A DNA stretch of 64,000 nt from an uncultured Aquimarina sp. (GTDB lineage: Bacteria; Bacteroidota; Bacteroidia; Flavobacteriales; Flavobacteriaceae), in assembly GCA_947498785.1 (NCBI GenBank), contig CANMLS010000006.1, positions 62,001-126,000 on the forward strand, in the 5' to 3' direction. Positions within the stretch are counted from its first letter, which is position 1, and each line of letters opens with the position of its first letter. Below, piece after piece: positions 54,065 to 62,678 of the stretch. The position numbers and the translations under genes were made by a program. The notes beneath the pieces are model-generated. The model saw only the letters and a program-made list of their open reading frames with translations. It was not told the DNA's origin and ran no database searches.

Positions 54065-54130
54065 CAGTACTAACTAAACGACTTGTTTTTTACATAAAAC
54101 ATTACATTTACACATTAAATATTTAAAGAT

Positions 54131-55096
54131 ATGGCAAATATTACAGCAGCAGACGTAAGTAAATTACGTAAAGCTACAGGTGCCGGAATGATGGATTGCA
54201 AAAAAGCACTTGTTGAAGCTGAAGGAGATTTTGACAAAGCAATTAAAGTTCTTAGAGAAAAAGGACAGAAAATCGCTGATAAAAGAGCAGACAGAGAATC
54301 TGCAGAAGGTGCAGTTATTGCAAAAGTTAACGATGCAAAAAATAGAGGAGTAATTGTTTCTCTCAATTGTGAAACTGACTTTGTTGGAAAAAATGAAAGT
54401 TTTGTTTCTTTAGCAAAAGAATTAGCAGAAGTAGCAATTAACACTTCTTCTAAGGAAGAGTTTTTAGCTTCAGATTTTAATGGTATGACTGTTCAGGAAA
54501 AACTTACTGAACAAACTGGTGTTATTGGAGAGAAAATCGAAATCGGAGATTTTAAAATATTAGAAGCTCCTTTTGTTGGATCTTATATTCACGGAAATAA
54601 GATTGGTGCTCTTACTGGATTATCTACTGCTATAGATAGCGCCGAGACTCTTGCTAAGGATATTTCTATGCAAGTAGCTTCTATGGGTGCAACTACATTG
54701 TCATATAAAGATTTTGATCCAGAATATGTTGCCTCAGAAACTCAAGCAAGAATTGCTGCAATAGAAAAAGAAAACATTGAACTTGGTCGATTAGGAAAAA
54801 CGTTAAAAAACATTCCTCAATTTATATCACGATCTCAATTAACCGATGAAGTAATTGCAAAGGCAGAAGAAAAACTTAAAGCTGAACTTAAAGCTGAAGG
54901 AAAACCTGAGCAAATCTGGGATAGAATTCTTCCTGGTAAATTAGAAAGGTTTATATCAGACAACACTACCTTAGACCAGGAACAATGTCTTCTTGATCAA
55001 AATTTCATTAAGGATGAGAAGAAAAGTGTAGCTGACTATGTAAAATCATTAGGTGATGTATCCGTAGTTAATTTTGAAAGAATAGCTCTAGGATAA
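54131..55096 (+). CDS. tsf: Elongation factor Ts
   Basis: Guanine nucleotide exchange factor for EF-Tu, 321 residues. N-terminal UBA-like domain with VSKLRKATGAGMMDCKKALVEAEGD (about 7-31, quoted in part by its key TGAGMMDCK), then the core with NCETDFVGKN (about 78-87, the EF-Tu-contacting TDF) and YIHGNKIGAL (about 152). C-terminal QCLLDQNFIKD is typical. A strong terminator follows. Confidence 0.97.
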   Translation: MANITAADVSKLRKATGAGMMDCKKALVEAEGDFDKAIKVLREKGQKIADKRADRESAEGAVIAKVNDAKNRGVIVSLNCETDFVGKNESFVSLAKELAEVAINTSSKEEFLASDFNGMTVQEKLTEQTGVIGEKIEIGDFKILEAPFVGSYIHGNKIGALTGLSTAIDSAETLAKDISMQVASMGATTLSYKDFDPEYVASETQARIAAIEKENIELGRLGKTLKNIPQFISRSQLTDEVIAKAEEKLKAELKAEGKPEQIWDRILPGKLERFISDNTTLDQEQCLLDQNFIKDEKKSVADYVKSLGDVSVVNFERIALG

Positions 55097-55145
55097 TAAT
55101 CACATGTCAAATATTTTTAGAATTGTATAATAATTCTAAAAAACA

Positions 55146-55176
55146 AAAACCGCTTCTTTACAGAAGCGGTTTTTTC
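55146..55176 (+). terminator. Intrinsic terminator after tsf
   Basis: AAAACCGCTTCT / AGAAGCGGTTTT, perfect 12-bp stem, TTAC loop, then TTTCTTC. Confidence 0.92.
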
Positions 55177-55410
55177 TTCATCATATTTAAAAATATTTTT
55201 TTCTGGATTTAAGATATTTATATAAGTTTCAAATTTATTTTGAGAACTTATATCCCCCATAACTACAAACTAACTCCCCAATCAGTTTATATCGCAAAAA
55301 TATCAATGATACTCATGCTTTTAAATATCCAAATACTCTTTCAAAAATACTTTTCCCCCACATTTTTTGTTTTCCTTGATGCAAATTTATAACATAATTA
55401 GACATCAACC

Positions 55411-55470
55411 AATACCTTTAGTAGGGGAAAACCACCCTTTTTTACAATTTGGTTTAAATTTTAACATTTA
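55411..55470 (+). repeat. Intergenic GGGG-AAAA-CCC element, copy A (upstream of pyrH)
   Basis: Starts AATACCTTTAG, core GGGGAAAACCACCC then TTTTTT, ends AATTTTAACAT. It aligns over about 57 nt with a second copy at 62163-62220, with two single-base gaps. It lies about 90-150 bp upstream of the pyrH ATG and before the pyrH promoter. Confidence 0.6.
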
Positions 55471-55510
55471 GGTATCAAATTCTAAAAAAACACCTTTATA
55501 ACTTAAACTA

Positions 55511-55540
55511 TTTCCTAAATTAAGAATATCATTATATTTG
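55511..55540 (+). promoter_or_regulatory. Promoter of pyrH-frr
   Basis: TATATTTG (55533-55540) matches TAnnTTTG and lies 20 bp before the ATG. TTTC (55511-55514) at 18-bp distance serves as an imperfect -33. Confidence 0.6.
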
Positions 55541-55560
55541 CACCACAGTTAAAACTCACA

Positions 55561-56268
55561 ATGAAATACAAAAGAATATTACTTAAATTGTCTGGCGAAG
55601 CTCTAATGGGCGATCGCCAATATGGAATTGATCCTAAAAGATTAGCAGAATATGCTAATGAAATCAAACAGATCATCGATAGAGATGTACAAGTTGCTGT
55701 TGTAATTGGAGGAGGTAATATTTTTAGAGGTGTTGCAGGCGCTAGTAAAGGAATGGATAGAGTTCAAGCTGACCATATGGGAATGCTTGCTACTGTTATT
55801 AACGGACTGGCATTGCAAAGTGCTCTTGAAGATGCAGAAATACCTACTCGCTTACAATCTGCAGTAAAAATTAATGAAGTAGCTGAGCCATTTATACGAA
55901 GAAGAGCAATGCGTCATCTTGAAAAAGGAAGAGTTGTTATTTTTGGAGGAGGAACCGGAAATCCATATTTCACTACAGATTCTGCAGCAGTATTAAGAGC
56001 AATAGAAATTAATGCAGATGTCATTTTAAAAGGTACTCGAGTAGATGGTATATATACCTCTGATCCAGAGAAAAATGCAGATGCAACAAAATTTGATTTT
56101 ATATCCTTTGATGATGTATTAAGAAAAGGATTAAAAGTAATGGATACTACAGCATTTACATTAAGTCAGGAAAATGAATTACCAATAGTTGTCTTTGACA
56201 TGAATAAAACTGGAAATTTATTAAAAGTCGTTTCAGGCGAATCTATTGGAACTCAAGTAAATCTTTAA
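55561..56268 (+). CDS. pyrH: UMP kinase
   Basis: Makes UDP from UMP in pyrimidine synthesis. 235 residues of the amino-acid-kinase fold: [11 protein letters not shown] (about 6), [11 protein letters not shown] (about 48), [13 protein letters not shown] (about 129) and [14 protein letters not shown] (about 156). Normal length. Followed by frr after 46 bp. Confidence 0.97.
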   Translation: MKYKRILLKLSGEALMGDRQYGIDPKRLAEYANEIKQIIDRDVQVAVVIGGGNIFRGVAGASKGMDRVQADHMGMLATVINGLALQSALEDAEIPTRLQSAVKINEVAEPFIRRRAMRHLEKGRVVIFGGGTGNPYFTTDSAAVLRAIEINADVILKGTRVDGIYTSDPEKNADATKFDFISFDDVLRKGLKVMDTTAFTLSQENELPIVVFDMNKTGNLLKVVSGESIGTQVNL

Positions 56269-56314
56269 TTATATTGGCTTATTTTTTGATTAGTCAAAAG
56301 AAAAGAAGTAAAAA

Positions 56315-56878
56315 ATGAACGAAGAAATAAACTTTATTATCGATTCGACAAAAGAGTCAATGCAAGCTGCAATTGCTCATTTAGAAAAAAAACTACTTAA
56401 TATTAGAGCTGGTAAAGCATCACCTGCTATGCTAGGTAGTGTTATGGTAGAGTATTACGGTTCTCCAACCCCATTAAATCAGGTAGGAAATGTATCAACA
56501 CCAGATGCCAGAACGATTTCTATACAACCTTTTGATAAATCTATAATTCCTGAAATCGAAAAAGGTATCCAAATTGCCAATTTAGGTTTTAACCCTATGA
56601 ACAATGGCGAAAGTGTTATTATTAGCGTCCCTCCTCTTACAGAAGAACGTCGTAAAGATTTAGCAAAACAGGCTAAATCTGAAGCAGAAGACTCTAAAGT
56701 TGGGGTTCGTAATGATCGTAAAAATGCTAATAATGAAATTAAGAAGTTAGAAAAAGAAGGATTGTCTGAAGACCTAGCAAAAAATACTGAAGTTGACATT
56801 CAGACACTAACCGATAGTTACATAAAAAAGATAGACGAAATGTTAAGTATTAAAGAAAAAGAAATTATGACTGTTTAA
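56315..56878 (+). CDS. frr: Ribosome recycling factor
   Basis: 187 residues; splits the post-termination ribosome together with EF-G. RRF signatures: LLNIRAGKASPAML (about 27), VSTPDARTISIQPFD (about 60), PPLTEERRKDLAKQAK (about 106) and VRNDRKNANNEIKKL (about 131). Operon partner of pyrH, as in most bacteria. Confidence 0.97.
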   Translation: MNEEINFIIDSTKESMQAAIAHLEKKLLNIRAGKASPAMLGSVMVEYYGSPTPLNQVGNVSTPDARTISIQPFDKSIIPEIEKGIQIANLGFNPMNNGESVIISVPPLTEERRKDLAKQAKSEAEDSKVGVRNDRKNANNEIKKLEKEGLSEDLAKNTEVDIQTLTDSYIKKIDEMLSIKEKEIMTV

Positions 56879-56906
56879 TATTTCATAATCTCCGTTAATT
56901 ATAGCC

Positions 56907-56936
56907 AAAGCGTTTCCGATAAGAAAGCGCTTTTTT
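56907..56936 (+). terminator. Intrinsic terminator after frr
   Basis: AAAGCGTTTC and GAAAGCGCTTT pair with a single bulged G around CGATAA, then T-run. It ends about 30 bp before the next ATG. Confidence 0.75.
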
Positions 56937-56967
56937 GTATATTCGTTTTTTGAACGTATTTGACATA

Positions 56968-59409
56968 ATGCAGAGCATTTTTTTTTGTTTATTTTTTTTT
57001 ATTCACTTTGTTTTAATTTCTCAAGTTAGCATCAATGGTATTGTCGTTGATGAAAGAACTAACAAACCTTTACCCTTTGCCACAGTAAAGACAAATACGT
57101 CTTCGTATGCAATGACCTCGGTTGACGGAGAATTCATGATCAGATGTAGTGCTTACCCTGTTAATCTGGCTATTAGTTATTTAGGATATCAGACAAAAAC
57201 TATTGTAATTGAATCCAAAAATTCTGAAAAAATAGAAATTAGACTCAATATTAAAGAAGAGAACCTTGATCCCGTAAAATTAGATGTTCCTGAAAATGTT
57301 GCTGCAAAAATTATTACAGAAGCAATTCGAAGAAAAAATCAAAACAACCCAAAAAAATTACTCAAAGCTTTTAGTTACAAGACTTACAATAAACTCAAAA
57401 TCACTGAAGATAATCAAGCTACTTTAAAAATCCATGACACTACGAATGTTGACATGGAACATTTATTTAATGATGCACATTCTTTTTTGTCTGAAAAGGT
57501 AAGTCTACATCAATTCAAAAAAGGTATTGAAGAAAAAGAGACTGTTTTAGCCACAAGAATGACTGGTTTTAAGAAGCCTGTTTATAATGTATTAGGCATC
57601 AAAATACAATCCAATTCCCTTTACAATGAGGATTATACGATTTTCAATAATAGATATATAGCGCCATTATCCAATAGAGCACTTAGAAATTATTATTATA
57701 AAATTCTTGACACTACTCAGGATAAAAACCCTGCTTTTGTTATTCTTTTTCAACCTCGTAAATCTAAAAATTTTGCCCATTTAGAAGGTGTTTTATATAT
57801 CGACATAAAGACATTGGCGATTCAAAAAGCTATTATCGAATTAAGAGGAGAGCTTAATGTAATGGCCACTCATACTTTTGAATATTTCCCAGAAGAAAAA
57901 ATCTGGTTTCCAGAGAGTCAGGAAATTACCATTCGACCAGGAGATGGAAGACAAAAAGTTAGTCTCTTTGGCGGTCAAATTTCGGTCGGAAGACTCGCAA
58001 ATAATAAAAAAACTTTTTCTGGAAATAACGATTTTCTAGTCTCTAAAACTGATCTATATGACATTGAACTAAATACCAAACAAAATATAAATCAAAGCCA
58101 AGCTACCATACAGATAGATCCAGAAGCCAATGTAAGAGATGAAAGTTATTGGCAAAAAAATCGCACAAGCGCAATTACCGAGAAAGATTTAAACTCATTT
58201 CCTGTCGTAGATAGCATTGTAAAAGCACAAAACATTGAGCGAAAAATTGATGTGATACAAAGTTTTAATGTCGGTTATTATCCAGTTGGATTTTTTAATT
58301 TTGACCTTACGTATCCAATAAAATATAATAATCATGAAGGGTTAAGAGTTGGATTAGGAGGTAAAACAAATGCTAAGTTCTCTAATCGATATAGATTAGA
58401 AGGGTATCTGGTTTATGGCTTCGGAGACTCAAAATCTAAATATGGAATTGGAGGAGGTGTATTACTAAACAAAAACTCAGACTCTTGGTTAAATGTAAAT
58501 TATACCGATGATATTAAAGAAGTAGGTAGCTTTTTTTACCTCACAGACAGAAGAGTATATTCTCTATTTGAACCTCGTTTGGTAAATATTGATTTCTATT
58601 ATAAACACAGAACCTGGAGCACCAGTTTACAATATCAAATTTTCCCAAAACTCATTTCTGAAACTCAATTTTCGATAAGTAACATAAACCAAACTGGTGA
58701 ATACAGATATTTTAATGACGGAAATGCGTTCTCAAATTACAAAACTTCAGAATCGACAATTGCACTTCGATGGAGTCCATTTAGCAAATTTCTAAAAACA
58801 CCAAATAATTACAAAGAAATTCATGATGGGTATCCAAAAATCACAGCACAATACACCCAAAGTTTCAAGGGAGTGTTTGATAGTAATTTTACCTATAGTA
58901 AAATAGGACTTAAGGCAGAGTATGTCATTAACCGTATTAACCAATCACAAACTAGCTTACTATTCGAAGCTGACATAGCCACTGGCGATATTCCTCTTAC
59001 TCATTTGTATCATGCTTATCCTAATGCTCCAACAAAAGAAACAGTCTTTCAGCGTTTTTCTGTTGCTGGAAGAAGGACTTTTGAAACCATGTTCTTTGGA
59101 GAATTTTTTAGTGATAAATTAGCTACATTACAAGTAAAACATAGAATAAAACCAATAAAAATCACTAGTTGGTTTAAACCAGAGTTAGTGTTTATAAGTC
59201 GCTATGCCATTGGAGATGTTGAAAATCTTGAAAACCACCAAGGTGTGAATTTTTCTTCTTTACAGCAAGGTTACCAAGAATCTGGTTTAGAAATCAATAA
59301 GCTATTTGCTGGTTTTGGGCTTAGTTTTGCTTATCGATATGGGGCATATCACCTCCCAAGAATTGAAGACAATATATCATTCAAGTTTACTTTTTATTTA
59401 AAACTTTAA
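56968..59409 (+). CDS. DUF5686 outer-membrane protein with carboxypeptidase-regulatory-like domain
   Basis: 813 residues from the ATG at 56968; the frame continues upstream only to a TTG, which would run into the terminator. Signal peptide (1-18), CarboxypepD-reg-like domain (about 20-100: VDERTNKPLPFATVKTN, NLAISYLGYQTK), then the DUF5686 family body with a C-terminal beta-barrel ending SFKFTFYLKL. Large TonB-receptor-like proteins of this type lack a plug domain. Function unknown; common in Bacteroidota. Next gene starts 85 bp later. Confidence 0.87.
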   Translation: MQSIFFCLFFFIHFVLISQVSINGIVVDERTNKPLPFATVKTNTSSYAMTSVDGEFMIRCSAYPVNLAISYLGYQTKTIVIESKNSEKIEIRLNIKEENLDPVKLDVPENVAAKIITEAIRRKNQNNPKKLLKAFSYKTYNKLKITEDNQATLKIHDTTNVDMEHLFNDAHSFLSEKVSLHQFKKGIEEKETVLATRMTGFKKPVYNVLGIKIQSNSLYNEDYTIFNNRYIAPLSNRALRNYYYKILDTTQDKNPAFVILFQPRKSKNFAHLEGVLYIDIKTLAIQKAIIELRGELNVMATHTFEYFPEEKIWFPESQEITIRPGDGRQKVSLFGGQISVGRLANNKKTFSGNNDFLVSKTDLYDIELNTKQNINQSQATIQIDPEANVRDESYWQKNRTSAITEKDLNSFPVVDSIVKAQNIERKIDVIQSFNVGYYPVGFFNFDLTYPIKYNNHEGLRVGLGGKTNAKFSNRYRLEGYLVYGFGDSKSKYGIGGGVLLNKNSDSWLNVNYTDDIKEVGSFFYLTDRRVYSLFEPRLVNIDFYYKHRTWSTSLQYQIFPKLISETQFSISNINQTGEYRYFNDGNAFSNYKTSESTIALRWSPFSKFLKTPNNYKEIHDGYPKITAQYTQSFKGVFDSNFTYSKIGLKAEYVINRINQSQTSLLFEADIATGDIPLTHLYHAYPNAPTKETVFQRFSVAGRRTFETMFFGEFFSDKLATLQVKHRIKPIKITSWFKPELVFISRYAIGDVENLENHQGVNFSSLQQGYQESGLEINKLFAGFGLSFAYRYGAYHLPRIEDNISFKFTFYLKL

Positions 59410-59443
59410 TCTCCAAAATAACGCCGTATTTTCTTTGAGGAAA

Positions 59444-59477
59444 TTGTTAAATAATATCTCTCCAATCCTTACATTTG
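59444..59477 (+). promoter_or_regulatory. Candidate promoter of the MMPL/RND gene
   Basis: TACATTTG (59470-59477), exact TAnnTTTG, 17 bp before the ATG. TTG (59444-59446) at 23 bp is at the long limit of the usual spacing. Confidence 0.55.
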
Positions 59478-59494
59478 CACTAGGAAAGTAAAGA

Positions 59495-61915
59495 ATGGCA
59501 AAATTATTCAGTTTCGGGTTTTGGAATGCACTAGCTGGAATTATACTCCGTAATAGAGCTATAATATTCATAACAATAATAGGGATCACAGTTTTCATGG
59601 GTTTTCAGTGGAAAAACATGAGATTTTCACATTCAGAAGCAAATATGCTTCCTGATGATCACGAAGTAAACCTAGAATATCAAAAGTTTTTAGAAAAATT
59701 TGGCGAAGAAGGTAATCTGATTGTTATGGCAGTAAAAGACAGTAGTCTTTTTACTCCAACAAAGTTTAAAGCTTGGAATGATTTTAATAATTCTTTTAAG
59801 AAATATGAAGAAATAGACCTCGTAATTTCTATTGCAGATCTTAAAAAACTAACAAAAAAAGATAACCCTGCTCGATTTGAGTTAATCCCATTTATAAAAG
59901 ACTCCAGCTATACCGATAAACAGGTTACTACATATAAAGATGAATTATTTAATAAACTTCCTTTCTATGAAGGGTTAATATACAGTAAAAAATCTCAAAC
60001 GGTTCAAAGTGCACTTTATCTTAAAAAAGATATTGTAAACACCAAAATTAGAAAAAAGTTTATTATTAACGTACTTCAACCCGCGGTAGAGGCTTTTGAA
60101 AAAGAGTATGACATGGATATAAAAATATCTGGAATGCCATACATTAGAACCATGAATTCGCAGAATATCATGGATGAAATCTCAGTCTTTATTCTCGCTG
60201 CTTTATTAGTTACTTCCTTAATTTTCTTTTTCTTTTTTAGATCTTTAAGAGCGACTCTCATCTCTATGACTGCCGTAATTATTGGAGTAATGTGGGCTTT
60301 TGGACTTTTGGGCATTTTAGAATATGAGATCACAGTGCTTACAGCTATTATCCCTCCCCTAGTTATTGTGATTGGTATTCCTAATTGTATTTTCCTAATT
60401 AATAAATATCAACAGGAAATAAAAAAACATGGTAACAAAGCCAAATCTTTACAAAGAGTAATTACCAAAGTAGGTAATGCTACACTAATGACCAATGTAA
60501 CAACAGCTTCGGGATTTGCAACCTTTGCCTTGACCGAAAGCAAATTATTAAAAGAGTTTGGTATTGTAGCCTCGATAAACATAATTGCTCTATTCATACT
60601 TTGTTTACTGGTGATAACTATAATCTATAGTTATATGCCACAACCCAAAGAAAGGCATTTAAAGCATCTGGGGAAAGGGTGGATTGAAAAATTAATGGAT
60701 TGGATGGAAAACATGGTAAAAACCAGAAGAGTTACCATTTATTTTTCATCTGTAATTATTTTAATCGTTAGTATTATTGGTATTTATACCATAAAAGTTT
60801 CAGGAAGTTTACTAGAAGACATGCCAAAATCTGCTGGCTTCTATAAAGACATAGAATTTTTTGAGGATGAATTTGATGGTATTATGCCATTGGAAATATT
60901 AATTGACACCAAGCGAAAACAAGGTGTTTTAAAACTTTCTACTCTAAAACGTATGGAACAGCTTCAAGAACTTCTTGAAGAAACTCCACAGTTATCAAAA
61001 CCTATTTCTATTGTAAATCTAGTAAAATACTCTAAACAAGCATTTTACAATAACAATCCTAAATATTATCAAATCCCTACCAGTCAGGAACGAAATTTTA
61101 TTCTGCCCTATGCTAAAAGTTTTGAATCCAAATCTGGAGTAATGAAAAGCTATGTAGATTCTACCGGACAATATGCTAGAATTACCACTTTTATGAAAGA
61201 TGTGGGAACCGAAGAAATGGATCGTATTGAGGCTACTTTAGCCCCCAAACTAGAAAAAATATTTCCCAAAGATCGCTATAATGTTTCTTTTACGGGCAAA
61301 GCCCTTATTTTTCAAAAAGGTACCAAATACCTGGTATGGAATCTAACTTTTTCATTAACCTTGGCTGTAGTATTAATTGCTTTGTTTATGGCTTGGATGT
61401 TTAGATCCTGGAAAATGATTGTTATTTCACTTATTCCAAATTTATTACCATTGCTAATGACAGCAGGATTAATGGGATATTTGGGAGTCCCAATAAAACC
61501 ATCCACGATCTTAGTATTTAGTATCGCTTTTGGTATTTCTGTTGATGATACGATACACTTCCTTGCAAAATACAGACAAGAGTTAAAATCCAATCATTGG
61601 AGAATCAAAAAATCTGTACTGGCTTCTTTAAGAGAAACTGGGGTGAGCATGTTTTATACTTCAACCGTTTTATTCTTTGGATTCTCTGTTTTTATGATCT
61701 CTAGTTTTGGTGGAACCAAAGCTCTTGGTGGTCTGGTATCTACAACCTTGTTATTTGCAATGCTAGCAAATCTATTATTGCTTCCTTCCCTGTTACTTTC
61801 ATTAGAACGAAGTATTGCAAATAAAAAGACTTTAAAAGAGCCTACATTTAAGATTATTCCTCCTAATGATAATGAAGAGGAAGAGATCCAAGAAACTCTT
61901 AAAGAAGAAGAATAA
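59495..61915 (+). CDS. MMPL/RND-family transporter
   Basis: Inner-membrane transporter of 806 residues with about 12 helices in the RND arrangement: helix 1 at about 25-45, a large periplasmic loop, a five-helix block (about 225-385), a second loop, and a final block (about 610-775). ISVDDTIHFLAKYRQEL (about 685) is the MMPL motif with acidic residues in the proton path, and VIGIPNCIFLINKYQQEI is its counterpart in the first half. Acidic tail. Probable substrate is a lipid or hopanoid-like molecule by family; no adaptor or TolC gene is adjacent, so it is probably not a tripartite drug pump. Confidence 0.87.
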   Translation: MAKLFSFGFWNALAGIILRNRAIIFITIIGITVFMGFQWKNMRFSHSEANMLPDDHEVNLEYQKFLEKFGEEGNLIVMAVKDSSLFTPTKFKAWNDFNNSFKKYEEIDLVISIADLKKLTKKDNPARFELIPFIKDSSYTDKQVTTYKDELFNKLPFYEGLIYSKKSQTVQSALYLKKDIVNTKIRKKFIINVLQPAVEAFEKEYDMDIKISGMPYIRTMNSQNIMDEISVFILAALLVTSLIFFFFFRSLRATLISMTAVIIGVMWAFGLLGILEYEITVLTAIIPPLVIVIGIPNCIFLINKYQQEIKKHGNKAKSLQRVITKVGNATLMTNVTTASGFATFALTESKLLKEFGIVASINIIALFILCLLVITIIYSYMPQPKERHLKHLGKGWIEKLMDWMENMVKTRRVTIYFSSVIILIVSIIGIYTIKVSGSLLEDMPKSAGFYKDIEFFEDEFDGIMPLEILIDTKRKQGVLKLSTLKRMEQLQELLEETPQLSKPISIVNLVKYSKQAFYNNNPKYYQIPTSQERNFILPYAKSFESKSGVMKSYVDSTGQYARITTFMKDVGTEEMDRIEATLAPKLEKIFPKDRYNVSFTGKALIFQKGTKYLVWNLTFSLTLAVVLIALFMAWMFRSWKMIVISLIPNLLPLLMTAGLMGYLGVPIKPSTILVFSIAFGISVDDTIHFLAKYRQELKSNHWRIKKSVLASLRETGVSMFYTSTVLFFGFSVFMISSFGGTKALGGLVSTTLLFAMLANLLLLPSLLLSLERSIANKKTLKEPTFKIIPPNDNEEEEIQETLKEEE

Positions 61916-62030
61916 AAGGTAAGGAAACTATCATCTCTATTTCTTTTTGCTTAAGAACATCCTCAATTAGCAAAATTACAGAAGAACAATCTAATGTTTT
62001 TTTTAAAAAAAATTTATTCAACCTTTTGTA

Positions 62031-62063
62031 ATAAAAAAGCCCCGTTAGAAACTAACGGGACTT
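62031..62063 (-). terminator. Intrinsic terminator pointing left, with no gene in front
   Basis: CCCGTTAG / CTAACGGG stem with a 3-nt loop, extended by AAG/CTT. On the minus strand it is followed by CTTTTTT. No minus-strand gene lies to its right in this window. On the plus strand it is a weaker hairpin that may still serve the MMPL gene ending at 61915. Confidence 0.65.
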
Positions 62064-62162
62064 CTGTAAGATAGATTACCCCAAAACCTATCGAACTAAA
62101 CTTAACGTAAACACAATCGTCATAATTGCATATGCAAGATACTATCACTTTTTATATTTTGA

Positions 62163-62220
62163 AATACCCTTTAGGGGGGGAAAATCCCCTTTTTTTATAA
62201 ATAGCCTCAATTTTAACATA
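62163..62220 (+). repeat. Intergenic GGGG-AAAA-CCCC element, copy B (upstream of asnS)
   Basis: Starts AATACCCTTTAG, core GGGGAAAATCCCC then T7, ends AATTTTAACAT. Second copy of the element at 55411-55470. It lies 460-515 bp upstream of asnS in a 763-bp gap in which no gene was seen. Confidence 0.6.
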
Positions 62221-62493
62221 ACCCAAATGAAAATATTCGTTTAATGAATTGATTTTAAGATTTTTAAATAAATCATCGATTTTGTATTTCGATCTCTATT
62301 TGATTAAAAAAAACATTTTTTAGTAAAAAACTTTAAAAAAATATAGTTTTAAAGTACAATCATTGATCAAAAAAACGTCAGGTTACAATATTTTAGCTGT
62401 ACTATATACTAGATATCAAAAAGAATATCAGTCTATATTTATGTGTAATTCATTTTTGAATTCATAAGACTACCTTCAATCAGATTAAAAAAT

Positions 62494-62501
62494 TATCTTT
62501 G
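62494..62501 (+). promoter_or_regulatory. Candidate -7 box for asnS
   Basis: TATCTTTG, exact TAnnTTTG. No TTG at the right distance upstream (TTC at 62475-62477 is 16 bp away). It would give a leader of about 170 nt. Confidence 0.45.
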
Positions 62502-62678
62502 CTACCTCAAAATTTTACACGGTTTAGTGATTTATGTAACTACATATTCCAAAAGAGTGTAAAATTGATATTTATAAAACAAAATATAATGAAATGAGTT
62601 TAGTAGCAAACTTTGAATACCACTATAATTACTACTAAACGAATTACATCTGACTATTAAAAACAAAAAGCACTACAG

